Shown piece after piece: positions 62,772-64,000 of a stretch of 64,000 bases of DNA (positions are counted from its first letter, which is position 1; the number at the start of each line of letters is the position of its first letter). The stretch covers positions 98,355,583 through 98,419,582 of the forward strand of contig JAKGHH010000003.1 in assembly GCA_022828595.1 (NCBI GenBank), given 5' to 3'. The position numbers and the translations under genes are program-made. The notes below the pieces were generated by a model, which was not told where the DNA came from, made no database searches, and was given only the letters and a program-made list of their open reading frames with translations. The DNA is from Nelumbo lutea (taxonomy: Eukaryota > Streptophyta > Magnoliopsida > Proteales > Nelumbonaceae).

Positions 62772-64000
62772 TGATGTGTGCACAATTTACATATAAATTC
62801 TGGTGTTTATGCATGATTTTGATGCTGATTTGTATGAATTCTTACCCTAATTTAGCTTGATTTCTGGGAATTGTCAAAGGAGACAAGTTTAGGGAAAAAG
62901 AGCATAAAGTCATGCTAAAGGAGGCCAAATAGAAGGTGATACAACCCAGCTAGGAGCAAGGCCCAGCCGAGAGGTCAAAGGAGGGCCATTCGGCCCATGC
63001 AGCCCGTGCTGCACTCTTTGGGAAAGCCCAAAGAGAGAGCACAACCGAAGCTCTCCAATGGAGCCTATTCGGCCCAGCAATGAAGAGGCCCATTTGCAGA
63101 TCAAGAGCAGCCCAAAGTGCAGCCCAAGGAGCCTAAAGGCAGGAAACTTTCTAGAAGAGAGAAAGGAGGCGTTAAGTGTAAAATAAGGCTAATTGGGTAA
63201 TTTTGGACAATTTCGGCCCTAGATAGTAATTTGGGCATAACTTTCTCATCCGGACTCTGATTGAGATGATTCAAGATGAGTTGGAAAGATAAAGAAAATT
63301 ATAAAACTTTCATGTTTTGAGTTTTAATAGATACGGACTGAATTGGGGTCAAAATTGAGCCCGAATTATCTGAAATCGCATTGTAGAACTTTCTAGATGA
63401 GAAAACTTTCTAGAGGAGAGAACTTTCTAGATGAGAGAACTTTCTAGATGAGGAAAGGGGCTGAGGAGAAGGCTATAAAATGAGAAGAGAGCCAATGGAA
63501 AAGGGATTCAACATCTGATTTCAAACTCTCCTTGAGCTCTTGTTCTAAGAGAGAAAAAGAGAGAAAGATGGGCGCAAGAGAGGAGGAACAAGCAACTTCA
63601 AGAGAAGAAGAAACTGAATTCGAAGGGGGAGAAAACAATTGGAGATCAAGGTTCCATCTTCACCTGATTTCTGCACCATTTGGTAATCGAATTCAGCTAA
63701 GATTTATTTAATTTCTCCATCAAATTTTCCTTTCTTGTTGTAATCAAAGCTTGTTTTATGTAAATTCAATTATGTAATTTGTTTTTTAAGTTTATTCGAG
63801 TAAAGTAGATTCAATCTTGAAGTTTCTTGTTTGGAATTTTAATTGTTGATTGTTAGCTGAACTACTAGTCTGAAATCTCAGATCTAAAATTTTAGATCAT
63901 GAATTTACAAGGTCTAAATTGCTATTTTCCAATATCAGATCTGTAAATTTGGATCATGAAATAGTGAGATCAGAACTGCTATTCTTTAAAATCAGATATG
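62772..64000 (+). repeat. 3' LTR of the Athila-like element (partial)
   Basis: It matches the 5' LTR from its first base to the window end, covering about 1.2 kb of an expected 1.9-2.1 kb. It lacks the 198-bp duplication, has four GAACTTTC-type repeats at 17-bp spacing (63386, 63403 with one mismatch, 63420, 63437) rather than three, and the TATA box GGCTATAAAA at 63471-63480. Point differences and indels show the insertion is not very recent. Confidence 0.92.

Larger units (their letters stand above)
56539..64000 (+). mobile_element. Athila-like Ty3-gypsy deletion derivative, runs off the window
   Basis: The 5' LTR is 56539-58633 and starts TGATGTGTGCACAATTTAC. The primer-binding site TGGCGCCATTGCCGGGGA is at 58640-58657, the type used by Athila elements. 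A long repetitive leader (58780-60240) leads to one 329-aa ORF (60531-61520). The purine-rich GTGTGGGGGTGTT at 62759-62771 directly precedes the 3' LTR (62772 to the end of the window), which starts with the same TGATGTGTGCAC. Protease, most of reverse transcriptase, RNase H and integrase are missing, so it depends on a helper for movement. CTTGTTGGGAGGCAACCCAA at 61541-61560 is a landmark usually found downstream of pol in related elements. Confidence 0.9.

Overview
This is nuclear DNA of a flowering plant. The introns are long and AT-rich with GT-AG borders, and the gene families (plant RPB6, plant O-fucosyltransferase, nucleobase-ascorbate transporter, G-type lectin receptor kinase) are typical of angiosperms. 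So are the transposons: Ty1-copia, Athila-like Ty3-gypsy, L1-like LINEs with an RNase H domain, a tRNA-derived SINE and hAT/PIF MITEs. Multi-kilobase introns filled with mobile DNA suggest a woody dicot or magnoliid; the species cannot be read from the sequence.

The gene-bearing half is 1-39.5 kb. A broken G-type lectin receptor kinase lies at about 322-1800. It is followed on the + strand by the RNA polymerase subunit gene NRPB6 (2261-9120, 6 exons, 144 aa). Intron 1 of NRPB6 holds a truncated copia element and a LINE, and its exon 5 border carries a 177-bp tandem duplication. An O-fucosyltransferase family gene (16278-33927 +, 10 exons, 628 aa) has introns loaded with LINEs, hAT MITEs, a SINE and a copia deletion derivative. 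It converges on a nucleobase-ascorbate transporter (34585-39128 -, 14 exons, 524 aa), with 657 bp between the stop codons. The three intact genes are unrelated housekeeping or secretory-pathway genes.

From 39.5 kb to the end I find no convincing host gene. The stretch 39.5-53.8 kb is AT-rich with MITEs, including a 1.15-kb hAT-like element with a perfect 8-bp target-site duplication and a tandem pair of PIF/Harbinger-like MITEs. From 53.8 kb the window is nested LTR retrotransposons: a decayed gypsy-type gag gene, an inverted LTR end, and an Athila-like element (56539 to beyond the window). That element keeps only one 329-aa ORF, in which gag is fused to the leader that normally precedes reverse transcriptase.

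The most interesting observations are: heat-shock-element-like 17-bp repeats just upstream of the TATA box in both LTRs; a family of hAT-like elements with CAAGGTTCAAA termini and sizes from 172 to 2303 bp; three micro-insertions made only of a LINE tail between 17-18-bp target duplications; CT repeats directly downstream of several 5' splice sites; and the exon-5 duplication in NRPB6. All positions come from reading by eye; no alignment or database search was run.
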